Shown here piece after piece: positions 1 to 8,220 of a stretch of DNA of 64,000 bases. Source of the stretch: JBBSAT01 sp044223665. Lineage in GTDB: Bacteria; Myxococcota_A; Polyangia; Polyangiales; Sandaracinaceae. The position numbers and the translations under genes are program-made. The notes under the pieces are model-generated. The model was given only the letters and a program-made list of their open reading frames with translations, searched no databases and was not told the origin of the DNA. The stretch's first letter is position 1. Each line of letters starts with the position of its first letter. The stretch lies in the NCBI GenBank assembly GCA_044223665.1, contig JBGALT010000020.1, forward strand, positions 1 to 64,000. Reading direction: 5' to 3'.

Positions 1-207
1 GAGAGAAACGGCGCTCGCAGCCGCGCGCGATGGCGAGGTGCGATCCGCGCGGTCGCGCCCTCGTGATCGCCGGGTTCGCACCGCCCGCGATCCGGCCGGT
101 GCCGGCTCCGCGCTGCACCCCGCGCGTCGAACGCCGTTCGGTTCCTCCGCTGGCCGGGGTTCGACGCTCCGCCAAGCTCGCTCGAACGCGTGACGAAGGG
201 GGAAGCG
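1..207. other. gene-free left edge
   Basis: I see no supportable gene here. The open frames across it have no start signal or recognisable protein. It presumably contains the promoter of the lipoprotein gene that follows, but no clear -35/-10 pair stands out in the GC-rich sequence. Confidence 0.4.
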
Positions 208-1925
208 ATGCGGCTGCGCTCGATCGTGCTCTGGACGCTGGCGCTGGGTGTTGGCTCGAGCGGCTGCGCGAACGGCGACGCTCGACCGCACTGCATGGAC
301 GGAGACGACGACGGCTACGGCGTCGGATGCAGCGTCGGCCTCGACTGTGACGACGGCGACCGCACGAGCCATCCGGGCGCTTCGGAGGTGTGTGACGGGC
401 GCGATCAGGACTGCGACCGCGTCGTGGACGAGGGATGTCGACCCGGCACGGACGGCTCCGCGCCGCCGGACGACGGTGGTCCGCGCGATGCGGGATGGCG
501 CGACGCGGTCGTCCCGATCGAGCTCGACGCTGCCTCCGCCGTCGACGCAGCCGCGGAGGTGGATGGGGCCCGCGACGAAGACGCCGCCGTCGCGGCCGAC
601 GCGTTCGTCCCGGTCGACGCCGCCGCCGCCGTGGACGCGGCGCTCGCGATGGACGCCGGCGTGGACGCGGCCTCGCCGCGCGATGCCGGCGCCGACGCGG
701 GCCGCCTACCCGATCGCTGCAGCTCCACCACCGAGTGCGGGGCGGGCGCCCACTGCGTCGTGGATCACTGCGTGTGCGACGAAGGATGGGCCGCCTGCGC
801 GGGCGCTTGCTGCCCGGTCCAGCGCGTTCGCCGCGTGACGCTCTCCGAAGGTGGCCGATACCCACACCTGGGCTACGACGCCGCCGGCAACGCGTACGTC
901 GCCTACGCCCGGGGGAGCGGCGACTTCGACGTCCGGCTCGCGCAGATCGCGCCCGACGGAGCCCAGCGCACCGAGACGCTCACGACGCTGCACAGCTCGC
1001 CCGGCTCCACGGTCAGCGAGGACGCGTTCGATCTCGCCGTCGCCCCCGACGGAACGCTGCTCGTCGCGACGTACTTGCCCGGGGACGCTCCCGGCGGCCC
1101 CGCGCTGCTCCTGCGCACGCGGGCGGCGGGCGCGAGCACGTGGACCGTGCAGACGCTGACGACCACGGATCGACGCGCCGCCCTCGGCGTCGCCGCGATC
1201 AGCCTGGCCCGGTCGCCGCGATCAGCCTGGCCCGCACCGCCGACGGCGATCTCTACTGCGCGGTGGCCGAGTCCGCCGGCCTCGATTACGCGGGCCTCTA
1301 CGTCGCGGCGTTCGATGCCCAGCTCGGTCTGTGGTCGGCCCTCGCCCCCGTGCTGCCGACGCTCGCGATCCGTCGCAGCCAGCTCTCGGCCCGGAGCGAC
1401 GGGCTCTACGTGGGCGCGTTCGACCTCGGCCCGAGCGGCTACCACGCGTCCTACTGGAACGTGGTCTTCGGACAGCCACCGCCCGCGACGGCGCTCGCGA
1501 GGTCGGGGCCCATCGTCGACAGCGGCGACGCCGACTGGGACGCCACGCTGACCGACGATGGGCACCTGCTGACCTACACCAGCGGGACGCTCGCCCTCGA
1601 CGACGGAAGCATCTCGGAGACGTTCGCGGCGCCCGCGACCTGGGCCGGTGGCTACTCGGACCTCGACCTCGCCGTCGACCGCCACGGCAACGCGGTCGTC
1701 GTCACCCACAGCGTCACGACCCACCGGATCGGGATCTCGGTGCGGATGCCGACCGGCGGCTATTCGGGCACGTCGATCCTCGAAGCGGAGCTGCTCCCCT
1801 TCCCGCTCACCACGTCCCGCATGAGCCTCGACGCCGAGCGAAGCCCCACCGGGAGGCTGGGTGTGGTCGCTGGTGACTTCGACGCGCGCAGCCCTCTCGC
1901 GCTCTTCGAGCACGACGGCGGCTGA
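208..1925 (+). pseudogene. MopE-like lipoprotein, frameshifted by a 23-bp duplication
   Basis: This would encode a secreted lipoprotein. The ATG at 208 follows an AAGGGGG ribosome site and starts a signal peptide ending in a lipobox Cys (SSGC, residue 20). Next come Cys/Asp repeats of the MopE copper-binding type (DGDDDGYG, LDCDDGD, CDGRDQDCDRVVDEGC), then a long Asp-Ala-Gly-rich linker (about residues 85-170), an EGF-like Cys cluster (about 172-205) and a repetitive beta-rich C-terminus resembling a propeller (blocks such as YDAAGNAYVAYA). Up to about 1211 the protein reads in the frame of 208. Beyond it, the sensible protein continues in another frame and ends at TGA 1925. The switch falls exactly on a tandem 23-bp duplication at 1189-1234. 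As written, translation from 208 ends at 1551. It is either a disrupted gene or an assembly error. Function is unknown, probably cell-surface metal binding. Confidence 0.7.
1189..1234. repeat. 23-bp perfect tandem duplication
   Basis: The unit gtcgccgcgatcagcctggc plus ccg is present twice head to tail (1189-1211 and 1212-1234). Because 23 is not a multiple of 3, the second copy shifts the reading frame of the surrounding gene. Removing either copy restores one continuous frame from 208 to 1925. Confidence 0.95.
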
Positions 1926-1949
1926 CGCGCGGCGCACGGGGCCCGAACG

Positions 1950-1987
1950 ACGAGAGCCCCCTCCGCGCGAGCGGAAGAGGCTCTCGT
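1950..1987. terminator. bidirectional hairpin between convergent genes
   Basis: A perfect 9-bp inverted repeat, ACGAGAGCC (1950-1958) and GGCTCTCGT (1979-1987), encloses a second, partly paired GC-rich stem. It lies between the ends of two convergent genes (stops at 1925 and 2032), the usual place for a shared terminator. There is no long U tract, which is common in high-GC genomes. Confidence 0.6.
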
Positions 1988-2031
1988 CAGCAGGCGCCGG
2001 CCGAGCCGATCGGCCGAAGGCCGCGGCGCGC

Positions 2032-3123
2032 TCAGCTCGGGCAGTACGTGGCGGCCGCGCAGATGCCGCCGCTGCAGTTGCCGCTCGCGCAGCCACCGTC
2101 GCTCGTGCAGCTCCCGCCGTTGTCCTGGATCTCCACGCACTGGGTGCTGGTCGCATCGCACGTGAAGCCGTCCGCGCAGCGCGCGCCGAACGTCACCGTC
2201 GCGCAGGCGCCCGACGTCGGGAGCGGCGCGCAGGTCCCCGCGAGGTCGCCCGTCCCGATGTTGGTGTCGCTGCAGTACGAGCCGCTCCCGCACTGGTCCG
2301 GCAGCGAGATGTGGCAGGGCTGTCCGTCGGCGACGCCGTCCATCTGGCAGGTCTGCATCGTGGCGCCCTCGACGACGCACGAGAGACCAGCCTGGCAGAA
2401 CTGGCTCATCTGCACGTTGCAGGTCGCGCCCGACGTGCCGGCGAAGACCGTCGTCGGGGCGCGGCAAGTGCCGGCCGCGGTCGTGCTCGAGCCGATGCAG
2501 ATGAAGCCGCCCACGCAGTCGACGCCGTTCGGCCCCTGGCACGCCGCGCCGTCCCCGGCCGGGGCCTGGCAGGTGCCGTGGCCGCAGCGCAGGCCCGACT
2601 GACACGCGTCGTCGCCGACGCACGTCGTGCCCGATCCGCCACGCGCCTGGCACGTGCCCGGACAGCCCGCGCTCGTGTTGCAGTAGGAGTCGCCGCTGCA
2701 CTCCTCGTTGATGGCGCAAGCGCCGCCGGCCGCGACCGTCCCGACGAAGAGCGCGTCGCACGCCGCCGGCGCGCGCTGCGAAGCGGCGTCACAGCCCTCG
2801 GCACGGAGCGCGTCGATGCAGGCCTGTGCCTGCGTGCCGTCGTAGCTCATGGTCCCCATGGCGATGGCCGCCTCGTAGCGGGGGAGCGCGCCGTTCGTGT
2901 ACGCCTGCTCGGCCCGCGTCTGGCACTCGGCGATGCTCGTGGTGCCCGTGAGGAGCGTGAACACCGCGTCGCCGTAGCAGTCGTGGATGAGCTGGCAGGT
3001 GACGCCGGCGTACGAAGCGCCGAGGTCTTCGATCGGGGTGTTCGCGGGCGCGGGGTTGGAGCAGCCGGCGATGCCGAGCAGCGTGGCGGAAGCGAGGAGG
3101 AGCGACGAAGACGATCGACTCAC
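2032..3123 (-). CDS. Cys-rich lipoprotein of unknown function
   Basis: The 363-residue product begins at GTG 3123, preceded by AAAGGGGG, and has a lipoprotein signal peptide (lipobox LGIAGC, about residues 15-20). The N-terminal third is a helical segment with a few Cys (TCQLIHDCYGD, about 40-60). From about residue 125 onward it is a chain of Cys-rich EGF-like or dickkopf-like modules (patterns such as CxxNEECxGDSYC and CxxDGGCASGNCSGGIC). Such modular lipoproteins are abundant in Myxococcota. I do not recognise a specific function, and an extracellular adhesion or binding role is only a guess. A longer upstream frame exists but lacks the signal peptide and overlaps cysC. Confidence 0.75.
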   Translation of the reverse strand: MSRSSSSLLLASATLLGIAGCSNPAPANTPIEDLGASYAGVTCQLIHDCYGDAVFTLLTGTTSIAECQTRAEQAYTNGALPRYEAAIAMGTMSYDGTQAQACIDALRAEGCDAASQRAPAACDALFVGTVAAGGACAINEECSGDSYCNTSAGCPGTCQARGGSGTTCVGDDACQSGLRCGHGTCQAPAGDGAACQGPNGVDCVGGFICIGSSTTAAGTCRAPTTVFAGTSGATCNVQMSQFCQAGLSCVVEGATMQTCQMDGVADGQPCHISLPDQCGSGSYCSDTNIGTGDLAGTCAPLPTSGACATVTFGARCADGFTCDATSTQCVEIQDNGGSCTSDGGCASGNCSGGICAAATYCPS

Positions 3124-3160
3124 GAGGGCCCCCTTTCGGACGCCCCCGGGGTGGGCGGCG

Positions 3161-3763
3161 TCAAGGCGGCGGGATGATCCCACGTTCTTCGAGCATGCGC
3201 ACGATCGCAGCAGCATTGTCCGCCTTCTCCCCACCTCGCTCCGAGACGCGCAGCTCGGGGGTCTCGGGGGCCTCGTACGGGGAATCGAGCCCCGTGAAGT
3301 CCTTGATCTCGCCTCGCCGTGCCTTGGCCCAGAGCCCCTTGGGATCCCGGTCCTCGCAGATCGCGAGCGGCGTCGCCACGTGCACCTCGAGGAACTGGCC
3401 CTCCGCGTAGAGCGCCCGTACGCGATCGCGATCGCGCCGGAAGGGCGAGATGAAGGCCGTCAGCACGACGAGGCCGGCGTCGGTCATCAGCCGCGCGACC
3501 TGGCCGGCGCGCCGCACGTTCTCCTCGCGCGCCGCGGCGTCGAAGCCCAGGTCGGCGTTGAGCCCGTGGCGGAGGTTGTCGCCATCGAGGACGTAGGCCG
3601 CGACCCGGCGCGCGACGAGCGTCTGCTCGACGATGCGGCAGAGCGTGCTCTTGCCCGAGCCCGAGAGCCCCGTGAGCCACACCGTGGCCGCGCGGTGCCC
3701 GAAGAGCCGGGCACGCTCTTCCGGCGTGACGTTCCCGGCGTGCCAGCGGATGTTCGTGCTCAC
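3161..3763 (-). CDS. cysC: adenylylsulfate (APS) kinase
   Basis: It phosphorylates adenosine 5'-phosphosulfate to PAPS with ATP, the second step of sulfate activation in the cytoplasm. The 200-residue length is normal for CysC. The P-loop GLSGSGKST is at residues 32-40. It is followed by the family motifs LDGDNLRHGLN, the FISPFRRDRDRVR segment and the KARRGEIKDFTGLDSPYE substrate-binding region. The GTG start at 3763 gives the typical MSTNIxWH opening. No cysD/cysN sulfate adenylyltransferase is adjacent, so PAPS may serve sulfotransferases or a distant assimilation cluster. It runs head to tail with the Cys-rich lipoprotein gene downstream, 37 bp away. Confidence 0.95.
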   Translation of the reverse strand: MSTNIRWHAGNVTPEERARLFGHRAATVWLTGLSGSGKSTLCRIVEQTLVARRVAAYVLDGDNLRHGLNADLGFDAAAREENVRRAGQVARLMTDAGLVVLTAFISPFRRDRDRVRALYAEGQFLEVHVATPLAICEDRDPKGLWAKARRGEIKDFTGLDSPYEAPETPELRVSERGGEKADNAAAIVRMLEERGIIPPP

Positions 3764-3840
3764 GACGCCGACAGTAGCATCGGGGCTCGCCGACGAGGCG
3801 ACCGAGCTCCGCGCGCGGCTCCCGGCCCGCGGGCACTGAT

Positions 3841-4965
3841 CTAGGGCGTGGCGGCCGCCGCGCGCTCGCGCTCGCGCTCGCGCAGCGCATCGACCCCGTC
3901 GAGGTGCGTGCCGTACTCGACGCTGAACTGGTGGCGTCGGCCTCCACGGGCGACGAAGTAGAGGTAGTCGTGGGCCGCCGGGTGCAGCACGGCGCGGAGC
4001 GAGGCCATGCCGGGGCTCGAGACGGCGCCCGGTGGCAGGCCCTCGTGGCGATAGGTGTTGTAGCGGTTCTGTGCGTCGTCGAGCATCGCCCGCGTGATGT
4101 GGCGTCCGTCGAAGCCGCCGCACGAGGGCGCCGCCGAGGGCTCCTCGCGACAGCCGTAGGAGACCGTCGGATCGGCCTGCAGGCGGTGACGCGGAAGGAA
4201 CGTGTCGCTGCGCAGGCGGTTCAGGAACACGCCGGCGATCAGCGGGCGCTCCTCCGAGACGGCGGCTTCCTCCTCGACGATCGACGCGAGCGTGACGACC
4301 TCGCGGATGCCCCAGGGCGATCCGCTCTCGGTCCGGAGATCCGAGAGGGACGCCAGGCCGTCCTCGATCTCGGGCAGCGCCGTCGCGCGCCAGCGGGTCA
4401 CCATCCGCCGCACGATCTCCTCGGGCTCCTGGCCCACCTGCAGCTCGTAGGTGTCCGGAAAGAGGTAGCCCTCGGCGGTCGAGGACGGCAGGTCGAGCGG
4501 GCGCACGAGCTCCGCCGACGAGCTCGCGTCGAGGAACGCGTCGGCCTCGCAGATGCCCCAGTGCTCGAGGCGCGCCGCGACCTCGAATCGCGTGAGGCCC
4601 TCCGGGATCATCACGTCGACGAGCGGCCGCCCCATTCCCTCGGCGACGCGCATCAGGACCGTGCGCGGCGTCATGTCGTCGGCGAGGACCACCTCCCCGC
4701 GGCGCAGACGCCCCTCGGCGCCCAAGAGGCGCGCGTAGATCGCGAACGCCGTCGGATGCTCGATCACGTGGGCGTCGGCGAGCTGGACGGCGAGCGCATC
4801 GAGCGTGGTGCCCTCGGCGATCTCGAGATCCACCTCGTGCCCGCGCCCGCCGCCGCGCCGCGACGGATACCAGATGAGCAGCCAAGAGAGCCCCGCGAGC
4901 GCGCAGGCCACCAGCGCGAGCAGCGGACGGGCGCCTCGCCCGTCGAGACGCGCTCGGCGGGCCAC
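3841..4965 (-). CDS. mltG: endolytic murein transglycosylase MltG
   Basis: This inner-membrane lytic transglycosylase cuts nascent peptidoglycan strands and acts as a terminase of glycan elongation. The 374-residue protein has one N-terminal membrane helix (about residues 16-35, ending IWYPS), then a LysM-like region and the YceG catalytic domain. The catalytic Glu lies in ASIVEEEA (about residue 231). The conserved blocks LQADPTVSYG, YNTY and GLPPGAVSSPGMASLRA are present. The GTG at 4965 lies one base after the ruvX stop, consistent with co-transcription; the upstream ATG at 4998 would overlap ruvX by 32 bases. The ruvX-mltG pairing is widespread in bacteria, which supports both calls. Confidence 0.93.
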   Translation of the reverse strand: MARRARLDGRGARPLLALVACALAGLSWLLIWYPSRRGGGRGHEVDLEIAEGTTLDALAVQLADAHVIEHPTAFAIYARLLGAEGRLRRGEVVLADDMTPRTVLMRVAEGMGRPLVDVMIPEGLTRFEVAARLEHWGICEADAFLDASSSAELVRPLDLPSSTAEGYLFPDTYELQVGQEPEEIVRRMVTRWRATALPEIEDGLASLSDLRTESGSPWGIREVVTLASIVEEEAAVSEERPLIAGVFLNRLRSDTFLPRHRLQADPTVSYGCREEPSAAPSCGGFDGRHITRAMLDDAQNRYNTYRHEGLPPGAVSSPGMASLRAVLHPAAHDYLYFVARGGRRHQFSVEYGTHLDGVDALRERERERAAAATP

Positions 4966-4966
4966 C

Positions 4967-5392
4967 TCAGAGCCCCCGCCGCGCGGCCGGGCCCGCATCG
5001 AGCCACGACTGCAGGAGCAGGCACGCAGCGGTCGAGTCGACGAGCGCCCGCGCCTCGCGGGCCGTCTTGCCCATGCGCGAGAGATCGCGGCTCGCCGCGA
5101 CGGTGCTCGCGCGCTCGTCCCAGAGCACCACGTCGAGCCCCTGGCCGCGGAGCCCGGCCGCGAGCGCGCGCGACTTGCGGGCCGCGAGCCCCTCGCGACC
5201 GCTCATGTCGATCGGCAGGCCCATCACGACGTGCTCGGCCGCGAGCTCGCGCGCGAGCCGCGCCACCGCGTCCACGATCTCCGACGGCTGCCGCAGCACC
5301 AGCGCCGCGCGCGGCAGCGCGATGACGCCGTCCTCGTCGGCGACCGCGACACCGACGCGCTTCTGACCGGGATCGATACCGACCGCGAGCAC
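4967..5392 (-). CDS. ruvX: RuvX/YqgF RNase H-fold nuclease
   Basis: A 141-residue RNase H-like protein of the YqgF family. Members are implicated in 5'-end maturation of 16S rRNA and were earlier called Holliday junction resolvases. The motif GIDPGQKRVGVAVAD (residues 5-19, with Asp7), the GLPIDMSG segment, DERAST (about 92-97) and the C-terminal DSTAACLLLQSWLD are all as expected. It is the first gene of a two-gene unit with mltG, and divergent from the potassium channel gene, with 59 bp between them if the latter starts at 5452. Confidence 0.95.
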   Translation of the reverse strand: MLAVGIDPGQKRVGVAVADEDGVIALPRAALVLRQPSEIVDAVARLARELAAEHVVMGLPIDMSGREGLAARKSRALAAGLRGQGLDVVLWDERASTVAASRDLSRMGKTAREARALVDSTAACLLLQSWLDAGPAARRGL

Positions 5393-5451
5393 GTCGGACC
5401 TCTACCATTTCCGTCGGGGAAAGGCCGGGCACTCTCGACATTTGGCGGCGC

Positions 5452-6360
5452 TTGCCCGACAACCGGGCCGTGGCCAGCCCTCCTCCCGAGATCCGCGGAC
5501 AGCGCTTCCTCGACAACAAGGGCAAGCCGACGCTCGAAGCGGTGGGCCTGCCGCGGGCGCCCCTTCGCGACCTCTACCACCGCCTCGTGATCGCGCGCTG
5601 GACGACGTTCATCCTCGGATGTCTGTTCGTCTACACGACGCTGCACCTGGTCTTCGCCGCCCTCTACACGCTCGCGCCGGGGTGCGTGGCGAACGTCGAG
5701 GGCTTCTGGGACGCGTACTTCTTCAGCGTGCAGACGATGATGACCATCGGCTACGGCACGATGAGCCCGGTCACGACGTACGCGCACGTGCTCGTCAGCC
5801 TCGAGGCGTACCTGGGCATGTTCCTGACCGCAGTCCTGACCGGCCTCGTGTTCGCGAAGTTCGCCACGCCGACCGCCAACGTGATGTTCGCGAACGCGGT
5901 CTGCATCGCGCGCCACGAGGGCAAGCCGACGCTCTCGATGCGCATGGCCAACGCGCGCGGCAACCGCCTCGTGTCGGCCTCCCTCGACGTCGCGATCGCC
6001 ATGACGATCACGACCGCCGAAGGCGAGACGTTCCGCAAGGTCGTCGACCTCAAGCTCGTGCGGCGCACGAACCCGCTCTTCTGGGTCGGCTGGACGGCGA
6101 TGCACGTGATCGACGAGACCAGCCCGTTCTACGGCGAGACCAACGAGTCCTTGGCGAAGAAGGGGATGGAGATGATCGTCATCCTCACCGGGGTCGACGA
6201 GCACACGTCGCAGGCCGTGCACGCGCGCCGCAGCTACGGTGCCGACGAGATCCAGTGGGGCGCGCGCTACGTCGACATCATCGCCGCGGCGCAGACGGCA
6301 GGCGGCCTGCGGCGGATCGACTACCGCCGCTTCCACGACACGCAGCCCGCTCCGCTCTGA
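5452..6360 (+). CDS. KirBac-type inward-rectifier potassium channel
   Basis: A 302-residue inner-membrane potassium channel. Two membrane helices (about residues 48-73 and 110-135) flank a pore loop with the selectivity filter TIGYG (98-102 from the TTG start). The C-terminal half is the cytoplasmic immunoglobulin-like Kir domain (motifs VCIARHEGKPTLSMRMAN, LFWVGWTAMHVIDETSPF, YGADEIQWGARYVDI). Bacterial Kir channels close when the cytoplasmic domain senses ligands or lipids. The start is uncertain: TTG 5452 or GTG 5470, neither with a strong ribosome site. It is a stand-alone gene with no transport partner beside it. The fold assignment is firm; physiological role is not visible from context. 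Confidence 0.92.
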   Translation: MPDNRAVASPPPEIRGQRFLDNKGKPTLEAVGLPRAPLRDLYHRLVIARWTTFILGCLFVYTTLHLVFAALYTLAPGCVANVEGFWDAYFFSVQTMMTIGYGTMSPVTTYAHVLVSLEAYLGMFLTAVLTGLVFAKFATPTANVMFANAVCIARHEGKPTLSMRMANARGNRLVSASLDVAIAMTITTAEGETFRKVVDLKLVRRTNPLFWVGWTAMHVIDETSPFYGETNESLAKKGMEMIVILTGVDEHTSQAVHARRSYGADEIQWGARYVDIIAAAQTAGGLRRIDYRRFHDTQPAPL

Positions 6361-6409
6361 CATGAGGCGCCGCGCGCCGCTCGAGCGGCACGCGCCCCGA
6401 GCGGCGCCG

Positions 6410-8110
6410 ATGGCCGGTGTGTCGTATACGACCCACCTCATGCCACCCGTCGAATCGCCTCTCCGCGGGGCTGCCGTCCTCGCCGATCCGCTCCTCAACC
6501 GGGACCTCGCGTTCACGGTGGAGCAGCGCCGCGCGCTCGGCATCGAGTCGTTCCTGCCTTCGCGCGTCATGACGCTGGCCGAGCAGGTCGCCCACACGCG
6601 CGCGCAGGTGCTCGCGCATCCCGACGCGCTCTCGCGCTACGTCGCGCTGCGCGAGCTCGAGTCGCGCAACGCCGTGCTCTTCTATCGCCTGCTCGCCGAC
6701 CACCTCGAGGAGATGGCGCCGCTCGTGTACACGCCCACCGTGGGCGAGGCGTGTCGCGACCTCGCCTTCGTGCACCGGCGGCCGCGCGGGCTGTGGATCG
6801 GGCCGGCACAGCGCGGTCGCATCGCGGCCGTGCTCCGCGAGTGGGCCTCTTCCTGGCGCGCGCACGGTCCGCTGCAGCTCGTCGTCGTCACCGACAACGA
6901 GCGCATCCTGGGTCTGGGCGACCTCGGTGCCGGGGGGATGGGCATTCCGGTCGGCAAGCTCGCGCTCTACACGGTCGCCGCCGGGATCCACCCGGCGCGC
7001 ACGCTCCCGATCTCGCTCGACGTCGGCACCGACAACGCCGGGCTGCTCGCCGATCCGAGCTACCTCGGGCTGCGCGAGCCACGCCTGCGCGGCCCCGCCT
7101 ACGAGGCGCTCGTGGAGGAGCTCGTCGTCGCCGTCACCGAGGTCTTCCCCGACGCGCTGCTCCAGTGGGAGGACTTCAAGAAGGCCAACGCCATCGCCTT
7201 GCTCGAGCGCTACCGCGAGCGCCTGCTCTCGTTCAACGACGACATCGAGGGCACGGCCGCCGTCGCCCTCGCCGGGATCTTGGCCGCGAGCCGCGCCCGT
7301 TCGATGTCGATCGAGGACGAGCGCATCGTGATCCTCGGGGCGGGCGCGGCCGGGCTCGGCATCGCGCGCCTGATCGGGCTGGAGCTCGCCTCGCGCGGCG
7401 TGCCCGCCGAGCGCGTGCGCCGCGCGATCGGCGTGCTCGACAGCCGTGGCTTGCTCGTGGAAGGGCGGAGCTTCGACGAGCCGTACAAGGCCACGCTGGC
7501 CTGGCCGCTCGATCACCTGCGGTCGATCGAGCTCGACCCGGCGAGCGGCGATCTGGCGGCCGTCGTCCGAGCGTTCCGCCCGACGATGCTGATCGGCACC
7601 TCCGGCACGCGGGGCGCGTTCGACGAGGCGAGCATCCGCGCCATGGCCGCGGCGTGCGATCGCCCGGCCATCTTCCCGCTCTCGAACCCGAACAGCGCGG
7701 CCGAGGCCGATCCCGACGATCTCGCCGCGTGGACCGACGGGCGCGCGTGGGTCGCGACCGGCAGCCCGTTCCCCGACGTCCGGCACGGAGGGCGCACGCG
7801 CCGCGTCGCGCAGGGGAACAACGTGTGGATCTTCCCCGGCGTCGGCCTCGGCGCGCTCGCCGCGAAGGCGCGGCGGATCACCGACCCCATGTTCGTGGCG
7901 GCCGCGCACGCGGTCGCCGAGGCCGTCACGGACGAGGATCTCGCGCAGGGCGCGCTCTACCCGTCGATCGATCGCCTGCGCAGCGTCACGCCCATCGTGG
8001 CCCGCGCCGTGGCGAGGGCGGCCGTCCTGAGCGGCGCCGCCGACGATTCCACCGAGACGGAGATCGAGGGCCGCATCGCGGCGATCCGCTGGGACCCCGC
8101 CTACGAGTGA
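6410..8110 (+). CDS. maeA: NAD-dependent malic enzyme
   Basis: It oxidatively decarboxylates malate to pyruvate with NAD and Mg or Mn, feeding pyruvate from the TCA cycle. The roughly 566-residue length matches the large malic enzyme family (E. coli MaeA 565). The catalytic Tyr is in YTPTVGEAC. The signature LGDLGAGGMGIPVGKLALY carries the catalytic Lys. Metal ligands are in LLQWEDF and FNDDIEGTAAV, and the dinucleotide site is GAGAAGLGIARL. The conserved SNPNSAAEADPDD block replaces the common SNPTSxxE form. ATG 6410 was chosen, but ATG 6440 is equally possible. There is no good Shine-Dalgarno for either. It is not obviously part of an operon. Confidence 0.93.
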   Translation: MAGVSYTTHLMPPVESPLRGAAVLADPLLNRDLAFTVEQRRALGIESFLPSRVMTLAEQVAHTRAQVLAHPDALSRYVALRELESRNAVLFYRLLADHLEEMAPLVYTPTVGEACRDLAFVHRRPRGLWIGPAQRGRIAAVLREWASSWRAHGPLQLVVVTDNERILGLGDLGAGGMGIPVGKLALYTVAAGIHPARTLPISLDVGTDNAGLLADPSYLGLREPRLRGPAYEALVEELVVAVTEVFPDALLQWEDFKKANAIALLERYRERLLSFNDDIEGTAAVALAGILAASRARSMSIEDERIVILGAGAAGLGIARLIGLELASRGVPAERVRRAIGVLDSRGLLVEGRSFDEPYKATLAWPLDHLRSIELDPASGDLAAVVRAFRPTMLIGTSGTRGAFDEASIRAMAAACDRPAIFPLSNPNSAAEADPDDLAAWTDGRAWVATGSPFPDVRHGGRTRRVAQGNNVWIFPGVGLGALAAKARRITDPMFVAAAHAVAEAVTDEDLAQGALYPSIDRLRSVTPIVARAVARAAVLSGAADDSTETEIEGRIAAIRWDPAYE

Positions 8111-8220
8111 TCGGCTCGCCCGCTCCGGCCCCTCCCGCGCCGCGCCGCTCCTCCGCCGGGACCCGCCTCGGCCCGCGCCCGACCGTGTAGAGTCGCTCCC
8201 GTCACGGGTGGGAGCGACGA

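Noticed and set aside
150..175. A GGTTCGA box resembling a tRNA T-loop
   Set aside because: The matching acceptor, D and anticodon stems could not be formed around it. No tRNA is called.
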